The notes beneath the pieces were generated by a model. The model made no database searches. It had not been told where the DNA came from and saw only the letters and a program-made list of their open reading frames with translations. The position numbers and the translations under genes were made by a program. Shown piece after piece: positions 52,979 to 61,948 of a stretch of DNA of 64,000 nucleotides. The stretch covers positions 434,001 through 498,000 of the forward strand of contig NZ_LGHT01000025.1 of the NCBI RefSeq assembly GCF_001202035.1. Direction: 5' to 3'. The DNA is from Pseudorhodobacter wandonensis (lineage in GTDB: Bacteria; Pseudomonadota; Alphaproteobacteria; Rhodobacterales; Rhodobacteraceae). Within the stretch, counting starts at the first letter, position 1, and each line of letters begins with the position of its first letter.

Positions 52979-54325
52979 TCATCCGCGCTTTTTCACATCC
53001 AACCAGATCCCATCCCGCGCCCGCACCGTTAGATGCGCCACCGGAACCGGCGCGCGCCCGGCCACCGTTTCGAACCGGTAAGCCCGCACCAGCATCGCCA
53101 ACAAAAGCGGCCCCTCGATCATCGCAAACCCGGCTCCGGGGCACACTCTCGGCCCTGCCGAAAACGGCAAAAACGCCTCTTTCGCGCAGCTCCGCCCGGC
53201 CTCGGTTTGCCAGCGATCCGGATCAAATTCATCCGGCCGCTCCCAAATTCTTTCATGGCGATGCAGATGCCACGGGCTTAAAACCACCTGCCCCCCCGCT
53301 GCCACCTCGCGGCCGCGAAAGACCTCAGGGCAGCGATTTTCCCGCACCATCATCGGCACCGGCGGATACAATCGCAGCGCCTCACGAAAGACATCCCGAC
53401 TGAATTTCAGCTGTCCCATCACAGCGAAATCCGGCGCCTCACCAATTCCGGCCGCCTCTTCGGCCAGCCGGTTTTGAACCTCCGGATACGTCGCCAGCAA
53501 ATACAGCGCCCACCCCAAAGCCGAGGCCGAGGTTTCATGCCCCGCCAGAAAGAAGATCGCGACCTGATCGATCATCTCTTCTGTATCAAAAAGCTGCCCT
53601 GAAACCGGATCAGGGGTGGTCATGATTTTCGTCGCCAGATCATCCGGCGCCTCACCCGCCGCAATCAAGCCTGCCCGATGCTCGGTCAGGCCCCGAATTA
53701 GGCCGCGTATCCGCGCCGCCGTCTGCTTGGTACGCCGCGAATGAAACCGCGGAAACCAGCGCGGCAAAGGCAAAAACGCGGCCAGGTTCAAGATCGGCTG
53801 CTCGCGCTGATAAGCACGGAATTGGTCAAACACTTTCGCCGCGATCTCATGCTCGATCGGAATGGAAAACAGCGTGCGAAAGATCACATCTGCCGCCGCA
53901 TGGCTCATTTCCGGCTCGATCTCTTGCACGCCCGGCTGCATCCGCGACACCGCCGCCTGCCCTGCCGCCGCCATCGCCGCAAAACTCTCGCGGATACGCC
54001 CGCCTTCGAACGCGGGGTCGATGATCCGCCGCTGCCGTTTCCAAACCTCACCATTGGTCACGAAAACCGAGTTGCCCAACAAAGGTGTCAGCCCCTCGCG
54101 GATGCGGTTCGATTTTGGAAAGTCATCCGGACGTTGGTTCAAGATCAGGCGTACCAGCGCCGGATCATTGCACAAATAGCTGCGAAAAAACGGTGTCCGA
54201 AACTCTGCCATCCAAGCGCGATACAGCCGCGCAGGCTGGGCCGACAAAATGTCTTGGCGAAACAGTTTCAAATACCGCCACAGCGACACTTTGTCTGGGC
54301 GGGCCGCAGGTTTCGGCGGCATCAT
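52979..54325 (-). CDS. Cytochrome P450
   Basis: A 448-residue monooxygenase. The I-helix has FFLAGHETSASAL (the oxygen-activating AGHET), the K-helix ExxR is in REALRLYPP, and the haem-binding loop FSAGPRVCPGAGFA carries Cys395. The overall pattern is like the CYP class of bacterial fatty acid, terpene or steroid hydroxylases; substrate unknown. No ferredoxin or reductase is nearby, so redox partners come from elsewhere. It is translationally coupled (ATGA) to an upstream membrane hydrolase-like gene. Confidence 0.93.
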   Translation of the reverse strand: MMPPKPAARPDKVSLWRYLKLFRQDILSAQPARLYRAWMAEFRTPFFRSYLCNDPALVRLILNQRPDDFPKSNRIREGLTPLLGNSVFVTNGEVWKRQRRIIDPAFEGGRIRESFAAMAAAGQAAVSRMQPGVQEIEPEMSHAAADVIFRTLFSIPIEHEIAAKVFDQFRAYQREQPILNLAAFLPLPRWFPRFHSRRTKQTAARIRGLIRGLTEHRAGLIAAGEAPDDLATKIMTTPDPVSGQLFDTEEMIDQVAIFFLAGHETSASALGWALYLLATYPEVQNRLAEEAAGIGEAPDFAVMGQLKFSRDVFREALRLYPPVPMMVRENRCPEVFRGREVAAGGQVVLSPWHLHRHERIWERPDEFDPDRWQTEAGRSCAKEAFLPFSAGPRVCPGAGFAMIEGPLLLAMLVRAYRFETVAGRAPVPVAHLTVRARDGIWLDVKKRG

Positions 54326-55599
54326 AATGTCACCGAAGTGTATTTGTTTACAGGCGTCTCGATGCGCGATTGGGATGCAGGGCGGCCCTGATAGCGCGCG
54401 CCAAGCGTCATCGGCCCGGCGGTGATTTGAAAATAATCATAATCACGCGGGCGATCGAAGGCGCAAAGATACTGGAAATGCAGACGAAAAAACCGCCAGC
54501 GCAGCTCTTTCCAGCGGGCCGGTGACAAAGATTGCGTAAAAGCCGCCGAAAACACCAGCGGCCAGTGTTTGTTGGCAGGGGCCACCCCAGAAACCGCTAC
54601 CGGATCGCAGAGCGCAAAGGCACAGCCATCGCCGGGGGCTGTTACGTCCACCCAAAACAACGCCTTTGTGGCCGCCAAAAACGCCAGATCAGTCCGCAAG
54701 CGTTGCGCCTGCGGCAAGAATGACACCATGGGAACCACCTGCCCCAAAGACAGGAACGACAAAGCCGGTCCCGATTTTGGCACCCGGCCTGCCCGAATAA
54801 GATCGGCCAAGACCGACACCGCCAAATGCACGCCCGAGGAATGGCCGACGATCAACACCTCATCCACATCTCTTTGCAGCGCCTCTGCGATGGTCTTGGT
54901 GAAATCTGCCATGCGGGCCTCTAACGCGGGCGGATTGGCCCCGTTCATCTGCGCCGAATAGGCATAATCATGCATCAGGTAATAGGCAAATACTCTTGCG
55001 TCGATCCGCCGGAACCAGCGCAAGGCCATCAACACGACCCCACCGAATGCGCCCCAATACACCAACCACCCAAGCAGGCTGATTGTTAAAGCCGCCCCCT
55101 CAGTGTCCAGTAAAAACAGTTGCAAGCCCGTGACCAGCACCTTTCCGGCAAGATGACCTGCCAAGACAGAAAGGCCCAACTGCCCCACCAAAAACACCAC
55201 CGGATACAATGCCGCAATCACTGGCCCTTTGCGCAGTTGCATCAACCGCCACAACGCCCCCGAACCAATGTAGATCCACGCCGTGCGCAGCATTTGCAGG
55301 TAGGTCGCCAGAATGCCAGTATCCATCGAGGATTTGACGATATCAGACCAGACCAACACCTCGACCTGGGTCTGCACGTCTGTGCCATCAATTTGCGCGG
55401 CCACATCCCAACCATAGGCCCCGCCGGATTGCTTGGGCGAAAGCTGCAAAGCATAGTTCGAGACAGCCGCCTGCACTGCAGATTCTTTGCGATACAGCTC
55501 GCGGTAGCGGCGCGGATGAAAAGGGTCATACCCCGGAATATAAAAAACGTGGCGGCGACGTACCTGCCCCCCGTTTTTAACAGTTTGAGTGCCTGACAT
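54322..55599 (-). CDS. Membrane protein with alpha/beta-hydrolase motif
   Basis: A 425-residue protein. The N-terminus reads RRRHVFYIPGYDPFHPRRYRELY, like the oxyanion strand of alpha/beta hydrolases. Two or three transmembrane helices (about 127-165 and 171-193) interrupt the fold. DEVLIVGHSSGVHLA holds a nucleophile elbow GHSSG with Ser254. The C-terminal part (FDRPRDYDYFQITAG) is unassigned. A lipase or esterase acting on membrane-associated substrates is an inference. The start at 55599 is preferred. It overlaps the P450 gene, suggesting a joint pathway. Confidence 0.7.
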   Translation of the reverse strand: MSGTQTVKNGGQVRRRHVFYIPGYDPFHPRRYRELYRKESAVQAAVSNYALQLSPKQSGGAYGWDVAAQIDGTDVQTQVEVLVWSDIVKSSMDTGILATYLQMLRTAWIYIGSGALWRLMQLRKGPVIAALYPVVFLVGQLGLSVLAGHLAGKVLVTGLQLFLLDTEGAALTISLLGWLVYWGAFGGVVLMALRWFRRIDARVFAYYLMHDYAYSAQMNGANPPALEARMADFTKTIAEALQRDVDEVLIVGHSSGVHLAVSVLADLIRAGRVPKSGPALSFLSLGQVVPMVSFLPQAQRLRTDLAFLAATKALFWVDVTAPGDGCAFALCDPVAVSGVAPANKHWPLVFSAAFTQSLSPARWKELRWRFFRLHFQYLCAFDRPRDYDYFQITAGPMTLGARYQGRPASQSRIETPVNKYTSVTL

Positions 55600-55671
55600 A
55601 GGCGCGTCCCTTAGCTTTCTGGGCGAGTATGCCGACAAACCGAAGGCAAAACCATGGGTTTAATCATATCC

Positions 55672-56421
55672 TTAGCCCAAAACGCTTAGCGCCGGAAAGG
55701 TTTCGAGCAACCAGAATGAGAAAGCCGAAAATGCGCCTGTCAACAACGCAAGACCGACAATGATAAGCAACAGCCCCATCGCGCGCTCAATGGTTTTCAT
55801 ATGACGCTTTAGGCGCGACATGACGCCCATGGCCCGCTCAATGAACACGGCAGCAAGGATGAATGGCAGGCCAAGGCCTAAAGCATAGATACCCAAAAGG
55901 GCTGTGCCCCTGACAAGGTTTGCCTCAGAGGCCGCAAGCGACAGAATTGCACCCAGCTGCGGGCCGATGCAGGGCGTCCAGCCAAAAGCGAATGCAAGCC
56001 CCAAGAGATAGGCCCCGAACGCCGAGCCGCCGCGGTCGCCCGCATCAAGCCGTGCCTCGCGGTCCAGAATATTAATGCGGAAAATGCCCAGAAAATGCAG
56101 ACCAAAGATGATGACAATCAGGCCAGAGACCTTTGCCATAACATCTTGGTACTGCAAGAAAAACGTACCGAAAATTGAGGCCGTAAACCCGAGGAACAAA
56201 AACACTGTCGAGAGGCCGAACACGAAGAAAACCGCAGGCAACAAGACGCGGCGGCGTGCCGTGCCGCCTTGCATTTCGCCCATGCTGATGCCGCCCATAT
56301 AGGCCAGATAAGGTGGCACAATTGGCAAAACGCAAGGTGACAGGAATGACAGCACACCCGCCACCAAAGCAACAAGCATCGCTGGCAGCAGGGCTGCGTC
56401 GATAAGGTCAATTCCGGCCAT
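55672..56421 (-). CDS. ccdA: Cytochrome c biogenesis thiol transporter CcdA
   Basis: A 249-residue, six-helix inner-membrane protein that moves reducing equivalents from thioredoxin to periplasmic partners such as CcmG. The redox cysteines are Cys30 (LSFLSPCVLPIVPPYLAY) and Cys151 (FGWTPCIGPQLGAIL). The start at 56421 (MAGIDLID) follows the family; upstream codons are atypical. It complements the ccm genes 46 kb away. Confidence 0.94.
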   Translation of the reverse strand: MAGIDLIDAALLPAMLVALVAGVLSFLSPCVLPIVPPYLAYMGGISMGEMQGGTARRRVLLPAVFFVFGLSTVFLFLGFTASIFGTFFLQYQDVMAKVSGLIVIIFGLHFLGIFRINILDREARLDAGDRGGSAFGAYLLGLAFAFGWTPCIGPQLGAILSLAASEANLVRGTALLGIYALGLGLPFILAAVFIERAMGVMSRLKRHMKTIERAMGLLLIIVGLALLTGAFSAFSFWLLETFPALSVLG

Positions 56422-56524
56422 GGCTATTCCTTTGTTTTCACTTTGGACATAGCGCGATCTGTACGGGTTTGTCACCACGACAGATTGTCACTTTCGCGTG
56501 GTCATAGGCAAAGCCGTCAGGCCA

Positions 56525-56559
56525 AGAAAAAAGGGCGCAGGAATGACCCTGCGCCCTCG
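56525..56559 (-). terminator. Terminator of rne
   Basis: On the minus strand GGGCGCAGG-GTCATT-CCTGCGCCC is followed by TTTTTT, 17 nt after the rne stop. Confidence 0.92.
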
Positions 56560-56576
56560 GCTGTTTCAGTTTGCGC

Positions 56577-59330
56577 CTAGAGCCCGATGTTCCACCACCC
56601 GCGGCGTTTTGGCTTGGCGGGTTCTTCGGGGCTTTCGGTATCCGGCGTTGCGGTTGCTTCAACATTGACCGATTCAACCTCGGCTGGCTGCGAATTAACC
56701 TCTGGTGCCGATGCTGCCTCGGGCGTTGGCTCGGGCGCCGGTACGGGGGGGGGCTCGGGCGCTTTCGTCTCTGGCACCACTTCGATGATCGGAGCGACGC
56801 TTTCATGGGCCTCAGACGCAACGGTTTCAGACGCAACCGTTTCGGGCGCAACCGTTTCGGGCGCAACCGTTTCAGCCTCAACCTTGGCTTTTGGCTTGCG
56901 GGTCCGCTTGGGTTTCGGCTTCGGTTTTTCCACAGCCTCTTCGGTGACATCCGCTGCAGGCGCAGCATCGACCGGGACTACCGCTTCGGCGTCAACGACC
57001 TCTACAACCGCCTTGGGTTTACGGCTGCGCGACCGCGTGCGCTTTTTCGGCGCCTCGTCAGGGGCATCCGTTGCTACGGCTTCGGATGCGGGCGTGGCTG
57101 CAGGCGCTGACTTGGGCTCTGCGGCAACTATGCTGTCTGCGTCATCACGATCAGAATCGTCCGAATCGTTGTTATCAGACCCGTTGTCATCCGAACCATT
57201 GCCGCTGCGACGGCGACGGCGGCGGCGACGCTTTTTGCGCCCGTTGCCATCTTTTGGCTCTTCTTCAGCTGCTGGAGCAGCAGCTTCGACTTCTGCGTTC
57301 TCTTCCTCTTCGGTCGGGATATCAGGATCAACAATGTCATCCTCTACCGCGCCCATGAACGAGGAATTGCCCGAAATCGCCGCAGAAACCTCGGCGACCA
57401 CACGCGTCGCTGTTTTGAACTTTTCGATGGTGTAATCGGGGCTGATCATCGCCGGGTCGCATTCAACGCGCACCGACATGCCATAGCGGGCCTCGATCAT
57501 CGCGATATGCTCGCGCTTTTGGTTCATCAGGAAGTTCACAACCGCAATCGGCGCGCGCAGCAAAACTTCACGCGAACGCTTACGCGTGCCTTCTTCCTCA
57601 AGCGCGCGCAAAATTTGCAGCGCCATGCTGTCGTCCGAGCGGATAAGCCCCGTGCCATGGCAATGCGCGCAAGGCTGTGTTGTGCTTTCCAACATGCCGG
57701 GGCGCAGGCGCTGGCGGCTCATTTCCAGCAGGCCAAAGCCCGAGATACGGCCAACCTGAATCCGCGCGCGGTCGGTTTTCAGCTTGTCTTTCAAACGCTT
57801 CTCAACGGCTGCGTTGTTACGGCGGTCTTCCATGTCGATAAAGTCGATCACGATCAGGCCGGCCAAATCGCGCAGGCGAAGTTGGCGGGCAACCTCTTCG
57901 GCGGCCTCGAGGTTGGTTTTTGTCGCTGTTTCTTCAATCGAGCCTTCTTTGGTCGCGCGGCCCGAGTTGACGTCAATCGCCACCAATGCCTCGGTAATGC
58001 CGATGACAATATAGCCACCCGATTTCAGCTGCACAGTCGGGTTGAACATGCCTCCAAGATAGCTTTCGACCTGATAGCGGGCAAACAGCGGGGTCGGATC
58101 ATTGTATGGTTGCACGGCCTTGGCATGCGATGGCATGATCATGCGCATAAAGTCTTTGGCCACGCGATAGCCTTCGGCGCCTTCAACCAGCACTTCGTCA
58201 ATCTCGCGGCTGTACAGATCACGGATCGAGCGCTTGATGAGGTTGCCCTCTTCATAAATGGCGGCGGGCGCCATCGATTTCATCGTCAGCTCGCGGATCT
58301 GTTCCCACAGGCGCATCAGGTATTCATAGTCGCGCTTGATTTCCGGCTTGGTACGCTTGGCCCCGGCGGTGCGGATAATCAGGCCCGCGCCTTCCGGAAC
58401 CTTAATCTCGGACGCGATTTCCTTTAGCTTTTTGCGATCATTCGCTTGAGTAATCTTGCGCGAAATGCCGCCACCGCGGGCGGTGTTCGGCATCAATACG
58501 CAATAGCGGCCGGCAAGGGACAGATAGGTCGTAAGGGCGGCGCCTTTGTTGCCGCGCTCTTCCTTGACCACCTGCACCAGCATGATCTGGCGAACTTTGA
58601 CCACTTCCTGAATTTTATAGCGGCGCGCGCGCGGGCGACGCGGGGCGCGAATTTCCTCGGCAACATCTTCATCGGCAACCGATTCAATATCGCTGTCCGC
58701 ATCCGAAGCCGCGTTATCTGCGTTCAGGTTTTCGTCATCACTGTCATCGTCACCGTTGCCAGCATCAGCGTTGTTTTCGCCAGTGTTGCTATCGGCGGCG
58801 GCGACTGGCGCTTCCGTCTGCTCTTGTGGTGCCGTGGTTTGGTCCGAGCTAGTGGTATTTGCGTCGGCATCCGTCGCGGCAGAGTCATCACCATCCAGAT
58901 CCACGACATCCATCGAACCAATTTCGACAGATTTTACCGCATCATTGGATTTCGCCGCCTGCGCACGCGGGCTGCGGCGGCGGCTGCGATTGCGGCCCCC
59001 GTCTTTTTCCTTGTCGTTCTCGTCCTCATCCTCGGCCCGTGCCAAGGCACGCTCTTCGGCCAACAGCGCTTGGCGATCGGCGATCGGGATTTGATAGTAG
59101 TCGGGATGAATCTCGGCAAAGGCGAGGAAACCATGGCGGTTTCCGCCATAATCTACAAAAGCTGCCTGCAGCGACGGCTCAACCCGTGTTACTTTTGCGA
59201 GGTAAATATTGCCAGCCAGCTGGCGTTTGTTAATGGTTTCAAAGTCAAATTCCTCAACCTTGTTTCCATCTACCACAACAACCCGAGTTTCCTCGGCATG
59301 TGTGGCGTCGATTAGCATTTTCTTGGCCAT
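56577..59330 (-). CDS. rne: Ribonuclease E
   Basis: A 917-residue endonuclease for mRNA decay and rRNA/tRNA processing. The S1 domain is split by a long acidic and Arg-rich insertion (about 85-225), a common feature in alphaproteobacteria. The catalytic pair is Asp453 (AIDVNSGRATKEGSIEETA) and Asp496 (IVIDFIDM); the zinc link is CAHCHGTG. The C-terminal half (about 650-917) is disordered and acidic/basic, with GRKKRRRRRRRR and KPKRTRKPKAK tracts, and acts as degradosome scaffold. The start is at 59330 (MAKKMLIDATHAEE). Confidence 0.96.
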   Translation of the reverse strand: MAKKMLIDATHAEETRVVVVDGNKVEEFDFETINKRQLAGNIYLAKVTRVEPSLQAAFVDYGGNRHGFLAFAEIHPDYYQIPIADRQALLAEERALARAEDEDENDKEKDGGRNRSRRRSPRAQAAKSNDAVKSVEIGSMDVVDLDGDDSAATDADANTTSSDQTTAPQEQTEAPVAAADSNTGENNADAGNGDDDSDDENLNADNAASDADSDIESVADEDVAEEIRAPRRPRARRYKIQEVVKVRQIMLVQVVKEERGNKGAALTTYLSLAGRYCVLMPNTARGGGISRKITQANDRKKLKEIASEIKVPEGAGLIIRTAGAKRTKPEIKRDYEYLMRLWEQIRELTMKSMAPAAIYEEGNLIKRSIRDLYSREIDEVLVEGAEGYRVAKDFMRMIMPSHAKAVQPYNDPTPLFARYQVESYLGGMFNPTVQLKSGGYIVIGITEALVAIDVNSGRATKEGSIEETATKTNLEAAEEVARQLRLRDLAGLIVIDFIDMEDRRNNAAVEKRLKDKLKTDRARIQVGRISGFGLLEMSRQRLRPGMLESTTQPCAHCHGTGLIRSDDSMALQILRALEEEGTRKRSREVLLRAPIAVVNFLMNQKREHIAMIEARYGMSVRVECDPAMISPDYTIEKFKTATRVVAEVSAAISGNSSFMGAVEDDIVDPDIPTEEEENAEVEAAAPAAEEEPKDGNGRKKRRRRRRRRSGNGSDDNGSDNNDSDDSDRDDADSIVAAEPKSAPAATPASEAVATDAPDEAPKKRTRSRSRKPKAVVEVVDAEAVVPVDAAPAADVTEEAVEKPKPKPKRTRKPKAKVEAETVAPETVAPETVASETVASEAHESVAPIIEVVPETKAPEPPPVPAPEPTPEAASAPEVNSQPAEVESVNVEATATPDTESPEEPAKPKRRGWWNIGL

Positions 59331-59802
59331 AATGTTCCATGGCACCCAATCGCGCCCACCGCGCCGGAGTGTCTCCGGGGGGGCGATTTGCGCGGATGTG
59401 GTGACTTGTATAGGCGGGGCTGCGCAGCAAAAACGGCAAGGTCGGCCTTAAAAGCCCCCTGTCATCTTTGATCTGTAATTCGGCGCGGCACATCGCGGTT
59501 TATCCCGAATGCATTGCTGCATCCATATGAAAACCCGTAATGTCAGTGACTTAACGGGCAAATAAGAGGCCTTGCGGCCGTTGATCCACCTTTGGCAAGC
59601 ATCGACGAACGACCTGTCCGCCCAACGCGCCTTGGTATAAAACTGTTGCGCAGGCACTGTTCAGTAAGAACTAGAGCCGCGTGGATTGACCATAAAGGCA
59701 GGACGCAACAGAAGACAATGGTCAATTTGCGGTCTTTGTTTTTAAAGTGCATTGGTCTGGCACTATAAGGATGTGGTTGAAGGCTGTTTTCGAGGGGCGA
59801 AA
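59331..59802. other. rne / mocA-like divergent region with stacked dyads
   Basis: A 472-nt stretch with no convincing gene. It holds a 25-bp dyad (CCCGT-aat-GTCA-g-TGAC-tta-ACGGG, 59534-59558), a GGCC-TTGC-GGCC hairpin near 59568-59579, and an inverted repeat ATTGACCAT (59685-59693) / ATGGTCAAT (59718-59726). Most of it would be rne leader if transcription starts far upstream, as in E. coli. Confidence 0.55.
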
Positions 59803-60438
59803 ATGAACGCAACAGAGAGCCCAGCGCATGGACCTGCGCCCTTGAAGCTGACAGTTCTGGTCTTGGCGGCCGGGGCGTCGTCACGCATGCGGGGCACTGA
59901 CAAGTTGGTGGAAACCGTGGGCGGAATGCCATTGCTGCGCCGTGTGGTTTTGGCCGGAATTGGGACGGGCCTGCCAGTGGTGGTAGCGTTGGCACAAGAC
60001 CGGCCGGAACGCCGCGAAGCATTGCAGGGGCTAAGCATTGAGCCAGTGTTCGCCTGCGGCGAGATGAGCGACTCGTTACGGGCCGGATTGGGACGCATAG
60101 ACCCGACGCATGCGGTTTTGCTGCTGCTGGCCGATATGCCAGAAATTGAATGCCAAGACCTTTGCAAGATGATTTCTGCATACTCCTTGGCACCGGAATT
60201 CATTTATCGCGCAACCAATGACATGGGCCATGACGGGCATCCGGTCATCTTTCCGGCTTGGGCAAGGCCTGCGCTGATGGGCATCATTGGCGATACGGGT
60301 GCCAAGGCAGTGCTAAAGGCCCATGCGCATTCTATACGGCATGTGCCCCTGCCCGGCCTGCGGGCCACGACCGATCTTGATACCCCCGAAGATTGGGCAA
60401 AATGGCGCAAGGCCCAAGCAACCGGTGGCCACAACTGA
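59803..60438 (+). CDS. MocA-like nucleotidyltransferase (molybdenum cofactor cytidylyltransferase family)
   Basis: A 211-residue MobA-like NTP transferase. The nucleotide-binding signature LVLAAGASSRMRGTDKLVE is near the N-terminus, followed by LLLADMPEI (metal-binding Asp) and GHDGHPVIFPAW. This fits the MocA/MobA-like branch that makes molybdopterin cytosine dinucleotide for xanthine-dehydrogenase-type enzymes. A GAGGGG tract lies about 7 nt upstream of the ATG. No partner oxidase gene is present in the window. Confidence 0.85.
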   Translation: MNATESPAHGPAPLKLTVLVLAAGASSRMRGTDKLVETVGGMPLLRRVVLAGIGTGLPVVVALAQDRPERREALQGLSIEPVFACGEMSDSLRAGLGRIDPTHAVLLLLADMPEIECQDLCKMISAYSLAPEFIYRATNDMGHDGHPVIFPAWARPALMGIIGDTGAKAVLKAHAHSIRHVPLPGLRATTDLDTPEDWAKWRKAQATGGHN

Positions 60439-60466
60439 ATACTACGGCCATTGGCGGATGCGGGTG

Positions 60467-61948
60467 CTAGGCCCCCAGCAATGCTTTTGCCTCATATGCT
60501 TTCAATGTCATACGCGCGGCAGGGTAGTTTGCGCCATCGGCAAGTTCAGGAAACAAGGTCAGCAACTCTTCGCGCTGCGGGCTTTGCATGCTGTCCAGAG
60601 ATTGATCACCGGGTTGAAAGCTCTCGGTCCAGGCGCCATCACCAAGAATAATCTCATGCTGATCGAACATCAGATGGATATAGGTCACGGTTTGCGGACG
60701 CAGCCGCGTGATGCTCTGGTCATTCACCAGATGCAGGGCAGCGACCAGAACTTCGGCCTCGCCAAACATCATTTCCGCGCGTGGCCCTGATACCAACATG
60801 CGGTGCTGGGGCGAGACGATCATATCGCGTTCGGGGATTCCAGCGCCCAGCGCATTTGCACTGATGCGGATCGGGTTAAACCTGGGTTGTGCCGCCAGCT
60901 CAACATCGCTGAGGGTGCGCGAGCCTACCCAGCGAATGGCCTGATAGCCGCTGTCGCGTGTCAGCACCCTATCGCCAACGCCGAGGTCTTGCACCGCAAC
61001 CTCGCCGCGGTTGGTTACGATTTTCGTATCCGGCGTAAAGCAGGGGATGACGCTTTCGATATTTTCAAAGTCAAACGAGCCGACGACTGCGCCAGTGTCA
61101 TCCAACACCTCTACGGTGCCGGCCTCATTGTTACCGCCGCCATAGATAACATTCGTCATCGCATTGCCGCCGAGCCTCGACAGGTCGAGCGTATCAAAAT
61201 CGTCGCCGCCTTCGCCACCGTCGATCACATCGCCAATGCCACCAAAGAACACATCGCGGTCGTCGCCGCCAAACAGGCTGTCGGCACCGTCACCGCCGAT
61301 GATCGTATCATTCCCGGCATCACCAAAGGCCGCATCTGCACCGGCGCCAGTTTCAATATAGTCGTCACCGTCATCGCCATGCAGGCTGTCATCACCGGTA
61401 CCGCCATAAAGGCTGTCATTGTCGATACCACCGTAAATGGTGTCGTTATCGTCATCACCATACAAGTGATCGGCATCATCCATGCCATAGATCAGGTCAT
61501 TGCCCGCGCCGCCATGAATGGTATCAATCCCGTTTTCAGGCAGCAGATCAGTTGCATCCGGGATGGACGAGAGGTCGAGCGCCCCCAGATCCAGCCCGCC
61601 ATAGATCACATCTGCACCGTCACCACCGTCAATGGCATCGCTGCCTTCGCTGCCAATGATCGTATCGGCACCGTCACCACCAAAGATGATGTCATCGTCA
61701 AAACCTGCGTCGATGCTGTCTGCACCCCCGCCGCCATAGATCACATCATCATCATCGCCGGTCAGGATCGTATCATTGCCAAGGCCGCCGTAAACCGTAT
61801 CAAGATCATTCGAAGGGTCGGTATCGGCAGAATATAATCCGGGATAGCCTTGGTCTGGCTGACCTGTGCCCACAGAGGTGCGGGTGTTGATCAGATCGTC
61901 GCCATCATTGCCCTCGACGTAATCATTGCCCTCATAGCCGATGATCGT
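60467..61948 (-). CDS. RTX repeat / Hint-domain protein, C-terminal part (frameshifted)
   Basis: This frame encodes the C-terminal ~494 residues of a large secreted calcium-binding protein. RTX nonapeptides (GGxGxDxIxGG) fill the first ~265 residues. They are followed by a Hint domain starting CFTPDTKIVTNRGEVAVQDL, with GDRVLTRDSGYQAIRWVGSR and VSPQHRMLVSG. Hint domains of this type (Hint_2) are common in Rhodobacterales surface proteins. The frame has no start of its own: it continues the frame of the upstream part, from which it is separated by one missing base near 61,950. An in-frame GTG at 61873 is not a credible start. Confidence 0.85.
   Translation of the reverse strand, partial: TIIGYEGNDYVEGNDGDDLINTRTSVGTGQPDQGYPGLYSADTDPSNDLDTVYGGLGNDTILTGDDDDVIYGGGGADSIDAGFDDDIIFGGDGADTIIGSEGSDAIDGGDGADVIYGGLDLGALDLSSIPDATDLLPENGIDTIHGGAGNDLIYGMDDADHLYGDDDNDTIYGGIDNDSLYGGTGDDSLHGDDGDDYIETGAGADAAFGDAGNDTIIGGDGADSLFGGDDRDVFFGGIGDVIDGGEGGDDFDTLDLSRLGGNAMTNVIYGGGNNEAGTVEVLDDTGAVVGSFDFENIESVIPCFTPDTKIVTNRGEVAVQDLGVGDRVLTRDSGYQAIRWVGSRTLSDVELAAQPRFNPIRISANALGAGIPERDMIVSPQHRMLVSGPRAEMMFGEAEVLVAALHLVNDQSITRLRPQTVTYIHLMFDQHEIILGDGAWTESFQPGDQSLDSMQSPQREELLTLFPELADGANYPAARMTLKAYEAKALLGA

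Noticed and set aside
60803-61837. 344-codon plus-strand frame rich in Ile, Ala and Val opposite the RTX repeats
   Set aside because: It is the complement of the repetitive GGxGxD codons and has the expected artificial composition; no ribosome site or domain is seen.
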